Shown here: positions 10,150 to 17,891 of the stretch, in pieces
Layout: the number at the start of each line of letters is the position of its first letter
Numbering within the stretch: the stretch's first letter is position 1
Assembly: GCA_038116945.1 (NCBI GenBank)
Contig: JAYOEY010000014.1
Span: 1 to 64,000 of the forward strand
Direction of reading: 5' to 3'
Source: JAYOEY01 sp038116945
GTDB taxonomy: Bacteria > Pseudomonadota > Alphaproteobacteria > MPNO01 > UBA2964
Length of the DNA stretch: 64,000 bases
Made by a program: the position numbers and the translations under genes
Notes under the pieces: generated by a model
Databases searched by the model: none
The model's input: the letters and a program-made list of their open reading frames with translations, nothing else
What the model was told of the DNA's origin: nothing

Positions 10150-11163
10150 ATGGCAGGAACCGCGCTTATACCTGAATCGGGACCGTGGATCTGGTCCTCC
10201 GCCGATATCGCCGCCAGCGACAGCTGGGTCTGGCGCCTGTCCTCCCGCTCGATCGACGAAATCCATGCCGCGGTGGGCGCCGTCAAGGCGCGCGGCACGA
10301 AGTTCGAAGATGTCACGAAGGCGGATTTTCCGCTTCCCAGCCTCGAGGCCGATTTCGCCGACATGCGCCGCGAGCTTCACAAAGGGCGCGGCTTCTGCCT
10401 CATCAAGGACGTCCCGGTCGACGGGTACGACGACGACGATCTGGCGCTGATCCACTGGGGCGTTGGAGCGCACATGGGGTACGGGCTGTCGCAGTCCTAT
10501 CGCGGCGACAAGATCGGCCATGTCATGGACATGACCCATACCGGGGACACGCGACGGCCGTACCGGTCGCCCGGCGCCCTGGTGATGCATGTCGACCCGA
10601 TCGACGTGGTGGCGCTGCTGTGCCTCAGGAAGGCGCGGTCGGGCGGAGAGAGCCTGGTGGCATCGTCGATGGCGATCTACAACACAATTCTGGCCGAGCG
10701 TCCCGACCTGATCGAGCCGCTGATGGAGGGCTATTACTATTTCCATGCCGAGGTCGAGGGCACCGGCGGCAACCCCGTAAGCGATCACCCCGTGCCGGTG
10801 TTCGGGAAATGCGACGGGCGGCTCGAATGCATGTACGTGCCGTTCACCATCAGCCGCGCGATCCGCGAAAACGTCGCCACGCTGACCGGGAAACAGCAGG
10901 AGGCCATCGACTTCCTCAACGAGGTCGCCAACCGGCCCGACATCGTCTACGAGATGGACCTTGAAAAGGGCGACATCCAGTACCTCAACAACCGGCTTCT
11001 GCTGCACGGGCGGCGCGATTACGACGATTTCGAGAAGATCGAGGAAAAGCGTCACATGCTGCGGCTGTGGCTGAAGATGGACGGCTGGGAAAGGCTGCCC
11101 GACGTGATGTATTCGCGCCGCGCCTACGACGACCAGGGCGGCGTGCCGGTCGAGGCGGCATAG
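10150..11163 (+). CDS. TauD/TfdA-family dioxygenase
   Basis: A 337-residue Fe(II)/2-oxoglutarate-type oxygenase. The iron-binding facial triad is visible as His147-x-Asp149 (MHVDP) and His286 (LLLHGRRDY), and an Arg in RHMLRLW is placed to hold 2-oxoglutarate. Family members hydroxylate small acids such as taurine, aryloxyacetates or trimethyllysine; the substrate here is not predictable. The ATG at 10150 has the best ribosome-site spacing; an ATG 6 bp upstream abuts the AGGGAG. The FMN-dependent 2-hydroxyacid dehydrogenase follows 134 bp downstream, which suggests an oxidative catabolic step pair. Confidence 0.85.
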   Translation: MAGTALIPESGPWIWSSADIAASDSWVWRLSSRSIDEIHAAVGAVKARGTKFEDVTKADFPLPSLEADFADMRRELHKGRGFCLIKDVPVDGYDDDDLALIHWGVGAHMGYGLSQSYRGDKIGHVMDMTHTGDTRRPYRSPGALVMHVDPIDVVALLCLRKARSGGESLVASSMAIYNTILAERPDLIEPLMEGYYYFHAEVEGTGGNPVSDHPVPVFGKCDGRLECMYVPFTISRAIRENVATLTGKQQEAIDFLNEVANRPDIVYEMDLEKGDIQYLNNRLLLHGRRDYDDFEKIEEKRHMLRLWLKMDGWERLPDVMYSRRAYDDQGGVPVEAA

Positions 11164-11297
11164 GGGAAGAAGGAATTCGGTCGAATTGGCGGCCGTTCGG
11201 CGTCGCGCGAACAGGTCTGCCGGCCGTTCCCCCCTGCGTCCCACAGGCGTATGATCGCGTCCAACGATAACGACTGACGATTTCAGGGGGGTTCTCC

Positions 11298-12584
11298 ATG
11301 CCCGACAACACGACGACTTCGACCGGAACGCAGGACGCCGCGCCGGTCGCCGATCTGCGCCATGCTTCCGCCGGGCCGGGCGGGCCGACGCCCGAACAGC
11401 TGGCGCTGCGCCGGCGCTTTCCGACGGCGCTCGACCTGCGCGCCCGTGCGCGCAAGCGCCTGCCCAACTTCGCGTTCGAATATGTCGACGGCGGCGCGGG
11501 CGGCGCCGACAAGGGAATCGAGCGCAACTGGAACGCCTTCGATTGCATCGAGATGATGCCGCGCTACGGCAACATGATTAAACCGCCGCCGACCAACACG
11601 ACCCTGTTCGGCAAGCCCTACTCCGCGCCGATTGGGATTTCGCCCATCGGCGGGCCGGGCACCGGTTTTCCGGGGGCAGAAACCTATATGGCCAAGGCCG
11701 CGCAGGCCGCGAAAGTGCCGTACACTTTGGGCGTTCTGTCGGCCATCACGATGGAGCGCGCGATGGAGATCGCGGGCGACGTCGCCTGGCTGCAGATGTA
11801 CCGGTTTTCCAACGACAATCATAAAATCGGGCTCGACCTCGTTCGCCGCGCCTCCGAATGCGGCATCAACGCCGTCGTCCTGACCTGGGACACGCCGGTG
11901 CGGACCACCCGGACCCGCGAGGTGAAGGCCGGCATCATGAGCCCGTTCAAGCTCAACATGCGGCTCCGGATGGATGCGCTGTCGTCGCCGCACTGGTTTA
12001 TGTCGATGCTGAAGAACGGCATACCGCGCTGGCTCAATCTGCGTCCCTATATGGGCGATGTGAGCCTCGAGGAAGCGGCGGCCTTCATGCGGCGCGAACA
12101 GGGCGGCGCGTTCACCTGGGACGAGCTGAAAATGTATCGCGACGCGTTCAAGGGCCCGCTGCTGGTCAAGGGCGTGCTGCACCCGGCGGACGCCGAACGG
12201 CTGGTCGAGATGGGAATCGACGGCATCTTCGTCACCAACCATGGCGGTCGCCAGATCGAGGCGCTGCCGGCATCCGCCGATGCGCTGCCGGTGATCAAGT
12301 CGGCGGTCGGCGACAAGGCGACGCTGGTGGTCGATTCGGGCGTGCGATCGGGCGTCGACGTGGCGCGCGCCTGCGCCATCGGCGCGGATGCGGCCTTCGC
12401 CGGCAAGGCGTTCCTGTGGTCGCTCGGCGCGCTCGGCGGCGACGGGCCGGGCCACATGATCGACCTGTTCAAGCAGGAGCTGTCGTCCACCCTCGGCCAG
12501 CTCGGCTGCGCCGATGTGGATCAGCTGCGCGGCGTAAAAACACGCCACCCGAGCGCCTGGACGGCGGCGGATTTTGCGGACTGA
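11298..12584 (+). CDS. FMN-dependent alpha-hydroxy-acid dehydrogenase family protein
   Basis: A 428-residue TIM-barrel flavoenzyme of the L-lactate/mandelate dehydrogenase and glycolate oxidase family, oxidising (S)-2-hydroxy acids to 2-oxo acids. The catalytic His/Arg pair is in TNHGGRQ (about residue 315) and the FMN-binding strand in WLQMYRFSND. Two normally tight motifs are altered: DSGVRSG for the usual DGGIRxG, and GKAFLW for GRPxLY, so the substrate may be unusual. The N-terminus has a 30-residue low-complexity extension. AGGGGGG precedes the ATG. It is convergent with the Sel1 gene, 6 bp away. Confidence 0.85.
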   Translation: MPDNTTTSTGTQDAAPVADLRHASAGPGGPTPEQLALRRRFPTALDLRARARKRLPNFAFEYVDGGAGGADKGIERNWNAFDCIEMMPRYGNMIKPPPTNTTLFGKPYSAPIGISPIGGPGTGFPGAETYMAKAAQAAKVPYTLGVLSAITMERAMEIAGDVAWLQMYRFSNDNHKIGLDLVRRASECGINAVVLTWDTPVRTTRTREVKAGIMSPFKLNMRLRMDALSSPHWFMSMLKNGIPRWLNLRPYMGDVSLEEAAAFMRREQGGAFTWDELKMYRDAFKGPLLVKGVLHPADAERLVEMGIDGIFVTNHGGRQIEALPASADALPVIKSAVGDKATLVVDSGVRSGVDVARACAIGADAAFAGKAFLWSLGALGGDGPGHMIDLFKQELSSTLGQLGCADVDQLRGVKTRHPSAWTAADFAD

Positions 12585-12590
12585 AACCGC

Positions 12591-13421
12591 TTATTGAAGG
12601 ATCGCGGCCTTCTTGAAGGCCTCGACGTGAGATTTCAGGAATGCGCGTGCCTGCGTCATGCCGGTTTCTTTTTCCGCGTCCGACAGAAGCGGCAGCAGCG
12701 TGCGCGCGAGCTGGCGCGTCAGCGGGTCCTTACTCGCCAGCAGCGCGAGAGAGACATGCATCCATTTGGATGCCTCGACATTGTCCTTTTCGACGAATTC
12801 TCCCTTGAAATAGAGCATTGCCAGCACGCGCGGAGAGAAAGGCCAGCCCATGTCGGCAGCCTTGAGATACCATTTGACGGCTTCCTTTCCGTCTTTCGGA
12901 ATACCCTTCCCGGCGAACAGCATGTCGGCATAGTAATGCGCGGCTGCCGGGACGCCCCGCGCCGCCGCCGCCTGAAAGAGTTTCGACGCTTCAAAGTGGC
13001 TCTGGCCGACACCTCGGCCGTCGAAATACATTTTCGCCATGCGCAGAGCTGAAATCGGCTCCTTGGCGTTGAACGCCTTCCGGTAAAGATCGAAAGCCTT
13101 TTTTGCGTCCTTTTGCACGACAATGCCGCGCTCATACATGCCGCCGAGACGAAGCTGACCGGGTGGGAACCCTCCATTGGCGGAGAGCCGATACCAGTAG
13201 AACGCCTTGGCTGGATCGCGGGCGGTCAGCTTGCCGCCGGCAAAAGCGCGGCCGATCATGTATTGCGCGAGCGGATCGCCGTCGCGGGCTTTCTTCAACA
13301 CGGAGGCGTCGGTGAAGTTGAGAATTTCCTCGTCGGAACCGCCTGCCGATCCAGGCGCCTGTCCTGTCGCGACAGCCGGTACAAAGCCGACAAGGAAAAT
13401 GATTGCAAAGAGTCTGGACAT
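12591..13421 (-). CDS. Secreted Sel1-repeat protein
   Basis: A 276-residue protein with a signal peptide (MSRLFAIIFLVGFVPAVATG) and five consecutive Sel1-like repeats of about 36 residues, for example GDPLAQYMIGRAFAGG and VPAAAHYYADMLFAGKG. Sel1 solenoids mediate protein-protein contacts, often in envelope or exopolysaccharide regulation. The ATG at 13421 has GGAGA 7 nt upstream; the longer open frame to 13757 is a shadow of the exporter gene. It lies just downstream of the fourth paralogous exporter, on the same strand. Confidence 0.8.
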   Translation of the reverse strand: MSRLFAIIFLVGFVPAVATGQAPGSAGGSDEEILNFTDASVLKKARDGDPLAQYMIGRAFAGGKLTARDPAKAFYWYRLSANGGFPPGQLRLGGMYERGIVVQKDAKKAFDLYRKAFNAKEPISALRMAKMYFDGRGVGQSHFEASKLFQAAAARGVPAAAHYYADMLFAGKGIPKDGKEAVKWYLKAADMGWPFSPRVLAMLYFKGEFVEKDNVEASKWMHVSLALLASKDPLTRQLARTLLPLLSDAEKETGMTQARAFLKSHVEAFKKAAILQ

Positions 13422-13477
13422 CGCGTTTCTCCGTGCCGTTCCGCGATACGTTAACACCCGTTGACGGTCGGAAATCC

Positions 13478-14383
13478 CTAATTTCGTCCTTCGCGCGTCA
13501 GCACCGCCTCGCGCCGCGCGATATAGGCGGACGATCCGGCGATCACCGCGCCGCCGATCCAGACCCAGATTTCGGGGACCTCGCTGAAAATCAGAAAGCC
13601 AATGAGGGCCGCCACCGGCAGGCGCAGATAGGACATCGCCAGCACCAGCGAGGCATCGGCGGCCGCGAAGGCGCGGGTCATCGCCCGCTGGGTCATGATC
13701 CCGGTCCCGCCGACCGCGACGAGCCATCCGAGCTGTTCGAGGGTCGGCGTCTGCCACACCATGATCGCGGGGATGACCGAGAGCGGCAGGATGAACAGCG
13801 TGTGATAGAGCGCGATGGTGTCGGATTTTTCAGTCCGGGTCAGCGTCTTGACGATGATGGTGTTGAAAGTCTGGAAACAGACCCCGGCCAGCACCAGTAA
13901 CATGCCGACATTAAGCGTCGCGAACCCGGGCCGGATAATGATCAGCATGCCGGCGAATCCGAAGGCGATGGCGGTCCAGCGCCTGGCGCGGGCGACCTCG
14001 TGCAGGAACAGGATGGCGGCGATCGTGCCGAAAATCGGCCTGGTAAAGGTGACCGACACCATGTCGGCCAGCGGCATCATGGTGGCGGCGAAGAAATAGA
14101 GCGTTGTGACGATATAGGCCATGCTGCCGCGCGCCGCATACAGCTTCAATTTCGTCGTCCGCATTTCCGACACGCCGTTCCGGATCAGCCAGGGCAGCAT
14201 TAAGGCGATGCCGAACAGGCTTCGGAACATGACGGTTTCGAAGACGCTGAGTTCAGGTGTGACCTGCCGCACCGACGTCATGGTCAAGGTAAAACCGATC
14301 CCCGCCATCGTGATCCAGAACGCGGCACGAACCGGCGCGGAGAAACGCGAGTTTTCCGAATCCGGATGGGGATCGCCGGCCAT
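13478..14383 (-). CDS. EamA/DMT-family transporter (fourth paralogue)
   Basis: A 301-residue exporter related to the chain at 7.3-10.0 kb: VFETVMFRSLFG, MPLADMVSVTFTRP, IIRPGFATLN, MVWQTPTLEQL and YLRLPVAALIGFLIFSE all have close counterparts there. It is separated from those genes by the dioxygenase and FMN-enzyme genes on the other strand, so the group looks like one set of duplications into which the oxidoreductases were placed, or the reverse. The gene starts 16 bp downstream of the pckA terminator. The substrate is unknown. Confidence 0.85.
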   Translation of the reverse strand: MAGDPHPDSENSRFSAPVRAAFWITMAGIGFTLTMTSVRQVTPELSVFETVMFRSLFGIALMLPWLIRNGVSEMRTTKLKLYAARGSMAYIVTTLYFFAATMMPLADMVSVTFTRPIFGTIAAILFLHEVARARRWTAIAFGFAGMLIIIRPGFATLNVGMLLVLAGVCFQTFNTIIVKTLTRTEKSDTIALYHTLFILPLSVIPAIMVWQTPTLEQLGWLVAVGGTGIMTQRAMTRAFAAADASLVLAMSYLRLPVAALIGFLIFSEVPEIWVWIGGAVIAGSSAYIARREAVLTREGRN

Positions 14384-14399
14384 GACGAACTATGGCCCG

Positions 14400-14430
14400 C
14401 AAAAACAAGGGCGGGCCCGAAGACCCGCCC
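14400..14430 (-). terminator. Rho-independent terminator of pckA
   Basis: On the minus strand a 9-bp stem (GGGCGGGTC with GGCCCGCCC, one G-U pair) closes a TTCG tetraloop and is followed by a T-rich run. It begins about 23 bp after the pckA stop codon. Confidence 0.85.
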
Positions 14431-14453
14431 CCGAATTCAACATGGATCGATTC

Positions 14454-16064
14454 TTACGCAGCGGCGTGAATGCCGGCCTTGTTGACCCCGTCATCGACGT
14501 GGGATTCGAACTGCTTGAAGTTGTTCTCGAACTGTTTCGCAAGGTGCTGCGCCGTGGAATCGTAGGAATTCTTGTCCGCCCAGGTGTCGCGCGGCGAAAG
14601 AACCTCCTTCGGTACGTCGGGGCAGCCCTCGGGCACCAGCAGGCCGAAATTCGGATCCTGCACCGTGCCGACGGTGGCGAGCTTGCCGTCCATAGCGGCA
14701 CGAACCATGGCGCGGGTATGGGCGATCTTGAACCGTTCGCCGACGCCGTAGCCGCCGCCGCTCCAGCCGGTGTTGACCAGCCAGCAATTGGCCTTGTGCT
14801 TGGCGATGCGCTCGCCCAGCAGCTTGGCATAGACCGTCGGATGACGCGGCAGGAACGGCGCGCCGAAGCAGGTCGAGAAAGTCGCTTCCGCGCCCGACGA
14901 CATGCCTCGTTCGGTGCCGGCGACCTTCGCCGTGTAGCCCGACAGGAAGTGATACATCGCCTGCTCGGCCGACAGCTTGCTGATCGGCGGCAGAACGCCG
15001 AACGCATCGGCGGTCAGCATGATGATGTTTTCCGGATGGCCGCCCATGCCCGTGTCGCTGATATTGTCGAGATAGCTCAGCGGATAGGACGAGCGCGCGT
15101 TCTCGGCCAGCGACCCGTCGTCGAAATCGGGCATCCGCGTCACGGGATCGAGCACCACGTTCTCGAGGATCGTGCCGAAACGGCGCGAGGCGGCGTAGAT
15201 TTCGGGTTCCGCCTCGGCCGACAGGTTGATCGTCTTGGCGTAGCAGCCGCCCTCGAAATTGAAGACGCCGTTATCCGACCAGCCGGTCTCGTCGTCGCCG
15301 ATCAGCGTCCGGGTCGAATCCGACGACAGGGTCGTCTTGCCGGTGCCCGACAGCCCGAAGAAGATCGCGGTGTCGCCCCTGGGGCCCTGATTGGCCGAGC
15401 AGTGCATGGTCATCACGCCCAGCGCCGGCAGGATCCAGTTCATCACGCCGAAGATGCTCTTCTTGATTTCGCCGGTGTAGTGGCTGCCGGCGACCAGAAC
15501 CGTCTTACGCGGGATGTTCACCATGATACAGACTTCGCTGTTGGTGCCGTCGGTCTCCGGGATCGAGTGGAAATCGGGCGCCTGAATGACGGTCCATTCC
15601 GGCGTAAATCCGGCATAGTCCTCGTTCGCGGGCTTGATGAACATGTTGCGCGCGAACAGGCTGTGCCAGGCGTTCTCGGTGATGATCCGCACCGGCAGGC
15701 GGTAGGCGGGATCGGCGCCGCAATAGCAGTCCTGGACGAACGCTTCCTTGCCCTTGAAATAATCCATCATGCGGGCGTGAACGATATCGAATCTGTCGGC
15801 GCCGAGCGGCTGGTTCACCGGACCCCACCAGATATCGTTCTTGATCGAGTCGTCCTCGATCATGAACTTGTCCTTGGGAGACCGCCCGGTGTACTCGCCG
15901 GTCTTGGTGACGAACGCACCGTCGATCGACAGCTCGCCCTCGCCGCGTCGCAGTCCGGCTTCGTAAAGCTGGGGCGCGGCCTGGTTCCAGTGCAGGGTGC
16001 TGATCCCCGAAAGCCCATGGTTTTCGACGCCGAAGCTGCTTTTGTACGTTCCGGTCTGGTCCAC
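14454..16064 (-). CDS. pckA: Phosphoenolpyruvate carboxykinase (ATP)
   Basis: Converts oxaloacetate and ATP to phosphoenolpyruvate, ADP and CO2, the entry step of gluconeogenesis. The P-loop (GLSGTGKTTLS) and the substrate-binding stretches TGRSPKDKF and GEYTGRS are visible. The GTG at 16064, with AGGAG 7 nt upstream, gives 536 residues, the usual family length; the upstream ATG at 16112 has no such support. A promoter and a strong terminator flank it. In many alphaproteobacteria pckA sits divergent from chvI-chvG, and ChvGI is reported to influence pckA; here a HugZ-like gene has come between them. Confidence 0.96.
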   Translation of the reverse strand: MDQTGTYKSSFGVENHGLSGISTLHWNQAAPQLYEAGLRRGEGELSIDGAFVTKTGEYTGRSPKDKFMIEDDSIKNDIWWGPVNQPLGADRFDIVHARMMDYFKGKEAFVQDCYCGADPAYRLPVRIITENAWHSLFARNMFIKPANEDYAGFTPEWTVIQAPDFHSIPETDGTNSEVCIMVNIPRKTVLVAGSHYTGEIKKSIFGVMNWILPALGVMTMHCSANQGPRGDTAIFFGLSGTGKTTLSSDSTRTLIGDDETGWSDNGVFNFEGGCYAKTINLSAEAEPEIYAASRRFGTILENVVLDPVTRMPDFDDGSLAENARSSYPLSYLDNISDTGMGGHPENIIMLTADAFGVLPPISKLSAEQAMYHFLSGYTAKVAGTERGMSSGAEATFSTCFGAPFLPRHPTVYAKLLGERIAKHKANCWLVNTGWSGGGYGVGERFKIAHTRAMVRAAMDGKLATVGTVQDPNFGLLVPEGCPDVPKEVLSPRDTWADKNSYDSTAQHLAKQFENNFKQFESHVDDGVNKAGIHAAA

Positions 16065-16169
16065 TGTCGTCTCCTGAAATTGGTGCGGTCCCGCGGCGGC
16101 GGGAAAAGTCATGTCTCCGCGGACATCGTCCCGTACCGGACGAGCCGGCGGGCCTCAAAATCCGGCGCC

Positions 16170-16198
16170 AACATAACCGCTCGCCCGGCTGACTGCAA
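16170..16198 (-). promoter_or_regulatory. Candidate sigma-70 promoter of pckA
   Basis: On the minus strand TTGCAG (16193-16198) and TATGTT (16170-16175) are 17 nt apart, about 105 bp upstream of the GTG start of pckA. Confidence 0.6.
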
Positions 16199-16219
16199 CC
16201 AAAGACGATTCGCAGTTTT

Positions 16220-16990
16220 TTACCGGTTTTCCGCCGTTCTCCGGGCCTTTTCCACAAGGGAGACCAGCGCGGCGCGGATATCGGCAACGGTAAAGACCGG
16301 ATCGCAGAACGGGATTCTTTTACGAACGTCATCGAGTCCGATATCGATGCCGTCGCAGTCGGCGGCGGTCAGTTTCCAGGAGCCATCATCGGCGCCGCCT
16401 GCAAAAACATCCGCAAAAAGATGGACGGCGTCCGCGTGATCTTCGTTCATATGGGCGATGATCCCGGGCTCAGCGGCCGAGATCCCGGCTGTGCGGTCCG
16501 CCCCGGCAAGAAACGCCTCGGACGGCAGCCAGTAAATCTCGCCGAATCCGGCGACGACATGGACGCGTTCCACGGACAGACGGTACAGGTTGAAATCGCC
16601 GAAACCGGCATAGAGAGCGGCATCCGGATGACGCGCCACAAACCGGGCCGCGAGACCCTCCTTCTCCTGTTCGCCATCGATCCTCGACACTGTCCCCATC
16701 GCGGTAACCCGCGTGCCCGTCAAAGGATTTTCCAGTCCCCCGGTGGCATCGAACAGCAGGCTCGCTTCCGGTGCCTTCGCAAGGTTCCGGGTGTGCTCGG
16801 CCAGGTCGGAGAGAAGCATCAGCGGACAACCGGCATGATCGGTCGCCACCGTCACCAGCGAAGCATAGGGCGCGCGGTGCTCCGCATGAATCGTTGCCAG
16901 AGCCGCCCGGTCGAGCGCGCGGACGACCCGACGCGCCGCCAGACCGCGTTGTGTTTCCGTGGATTTGCGCCTGTCGGTCATCGCCGCCAT
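16220..16990 (-). CDS. HugZ-like protein with DUF2470 domain
   Basis: A 256-residue protein. Residues 20-165 form a split-barrel flavin-reductase-like fold of the pyridoxamine-phosphate-oxidase superfamily, and residues 170-250 form a DUF2470 domain (IIAHMNEDHADAVHL). This pairing is that of HugZ-type haem-degrading or haem-binding proteins. A role in haem handling is inferred from the family; no iron-uptake gene is near. Two ATG codons (16990 and 16981) are possible. It is upstream of pckA on the same strand, but a promoter candidate lies between them. Confidence 0.75.
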   Translation of the reverse strand: MAAMTDRRKSTETQRGLAARRVVRALDRAALATIHAEHRAPYASLVTVATDHAGCPLMLLSDLAEHTRNLAKAPEASLLFDATGGLENPLTGTRVTAMGTVSRIDGEQEKEGLAARFVARHPDAALYAGFGDFNLYRLSVERVHVVAGFGEIYWLPSEAFLAGADRTAGISAAEPGIIAHMNEDHADAVHLFADVFAGGADDGSWKLTAADCDGIDIGLDDVRKRIPFCDPVFTVADIRAALVSLVEKARRTAENR

Positions 16991-17152
16991 TGTCGGTGCG
17001 GCTCCATCCCGGGGTCAACCGAATCCGGAGCGGCGGCACTTGCACGGAAAACGGAATGCCCCGGTTCCGCCATATTCCCGCGCCAATTCGGCCCAAATCC
17101 GGTACTATCGTGGCAAGTGACCGCAAAGCGGACCACAGATACGGGGGTTACC

Positions 17153-17854
17153 GTGACGCACACCATCGCCCTGGTCGACGACGACCGCAACATCCTGACG
17201 TCGGTTTCGATGGCGCTCGAAGCGGAGGGATTTTCCGTCCGTACGTTCAATGACGGCGACACCGCACTGCGCGGCCTGACGGCACGCGGCGTCGATCTCG
17301 CGATTCTGGATATCAAGATGCCGCGCATGGACGGGATGGAGCTGCTTCAGCACCTGCGACGGGACAGCGACATGCCGGTCATATTTCTCACATCCAAGGA
17401 CGAGGAGGTCGACGAAATCCTCGGGCTTCGCATGGGCGCCGACGACTATGTCAAGAAACCGTTCTCGCAGCGGCTGCTGCTGGAGCGAATCCGGGCGCTG
17501 CTGCGTCGCCGCGACGGCCGCGGGGACGGCGAGGAAGACGAAGCGGCGGAGCCGCCGATAAAGAGAGGCGACCTGGTTCTCGATTCCTCCCGTCACCTGT
17601 GCACCTGGAAGGAAGAACCGGTGAACCTCACGGTGACGGAATTCCTGATCGTCAAGGCGCTCGCCGCCCGGCCGGGACATGTGAAGAACCGCGACCAGCT
17701 CATGGATGCGGCCTATGGCGAACATATCTACGTCGACGACCGGACCATCGACAGCCACATCAAGAGGCTGCGCAAGAAGTTCCGGGTGGTCGATGACGGG
17801 TTCGACCAGATCGAAACCCTGTACGGCGTGGGTTACCGGTACCGCGACGGATAA
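17153..17854 (+). CDS. chvI: Response regulator ChvI
   Basis: A 233-residue OmpR-family regulator. The receiver domain has the acidic pair (VDDDR), the phospho-acceptor Asp53 (LAILDIKMP), Thr in FLTSKD and Lys in YVKKPF. The C-terminal winged helix contains NLTVTEFLIVKALA and RTIDSHIKRLRKKF. It is assigned as ChvI because chvG, hprK, EIIA, HPr and ahcY follow in the standard alphaproteobacterial order. ChvI responds to acid and envelope stress and is needed for host interaction or growth in several genera. Start GTG at 17153; the long upstream open frame has no homology-like content. Confidence 0.9.
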   Translation: MTHTIALVDDDRNILTSVSMALEAEGFSVRTFNDGDTALRGLTARGVDLAILDIKMPRMDGMELLQHLRRDSDMPVIFLTSKDEEVDEILGLRMGADDYVKKPFSQRLLLERIRALLRRRDGRGDGEEDEAAEPPIKRGDLVLDSSRHLCTWKEEPVNLTVTEFLIVKALAARPGHVKNRDQLMDAAYGEHIYVDDRTIDSHIKRLRKKFRVVDDGFDQIETLYGVGYRYRDG

Positions 17855-17891
17855 TCCGCCGGTCCGAAAAGAGGGGGCAAGGGGGACGGCG

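Noticed and set aside
14121..16439. A 772-codon plus-strand open frame opposite pckA
   Set aside because: It is a shadow of pckA and flanking genes, with no recognisable family or ribosome site.
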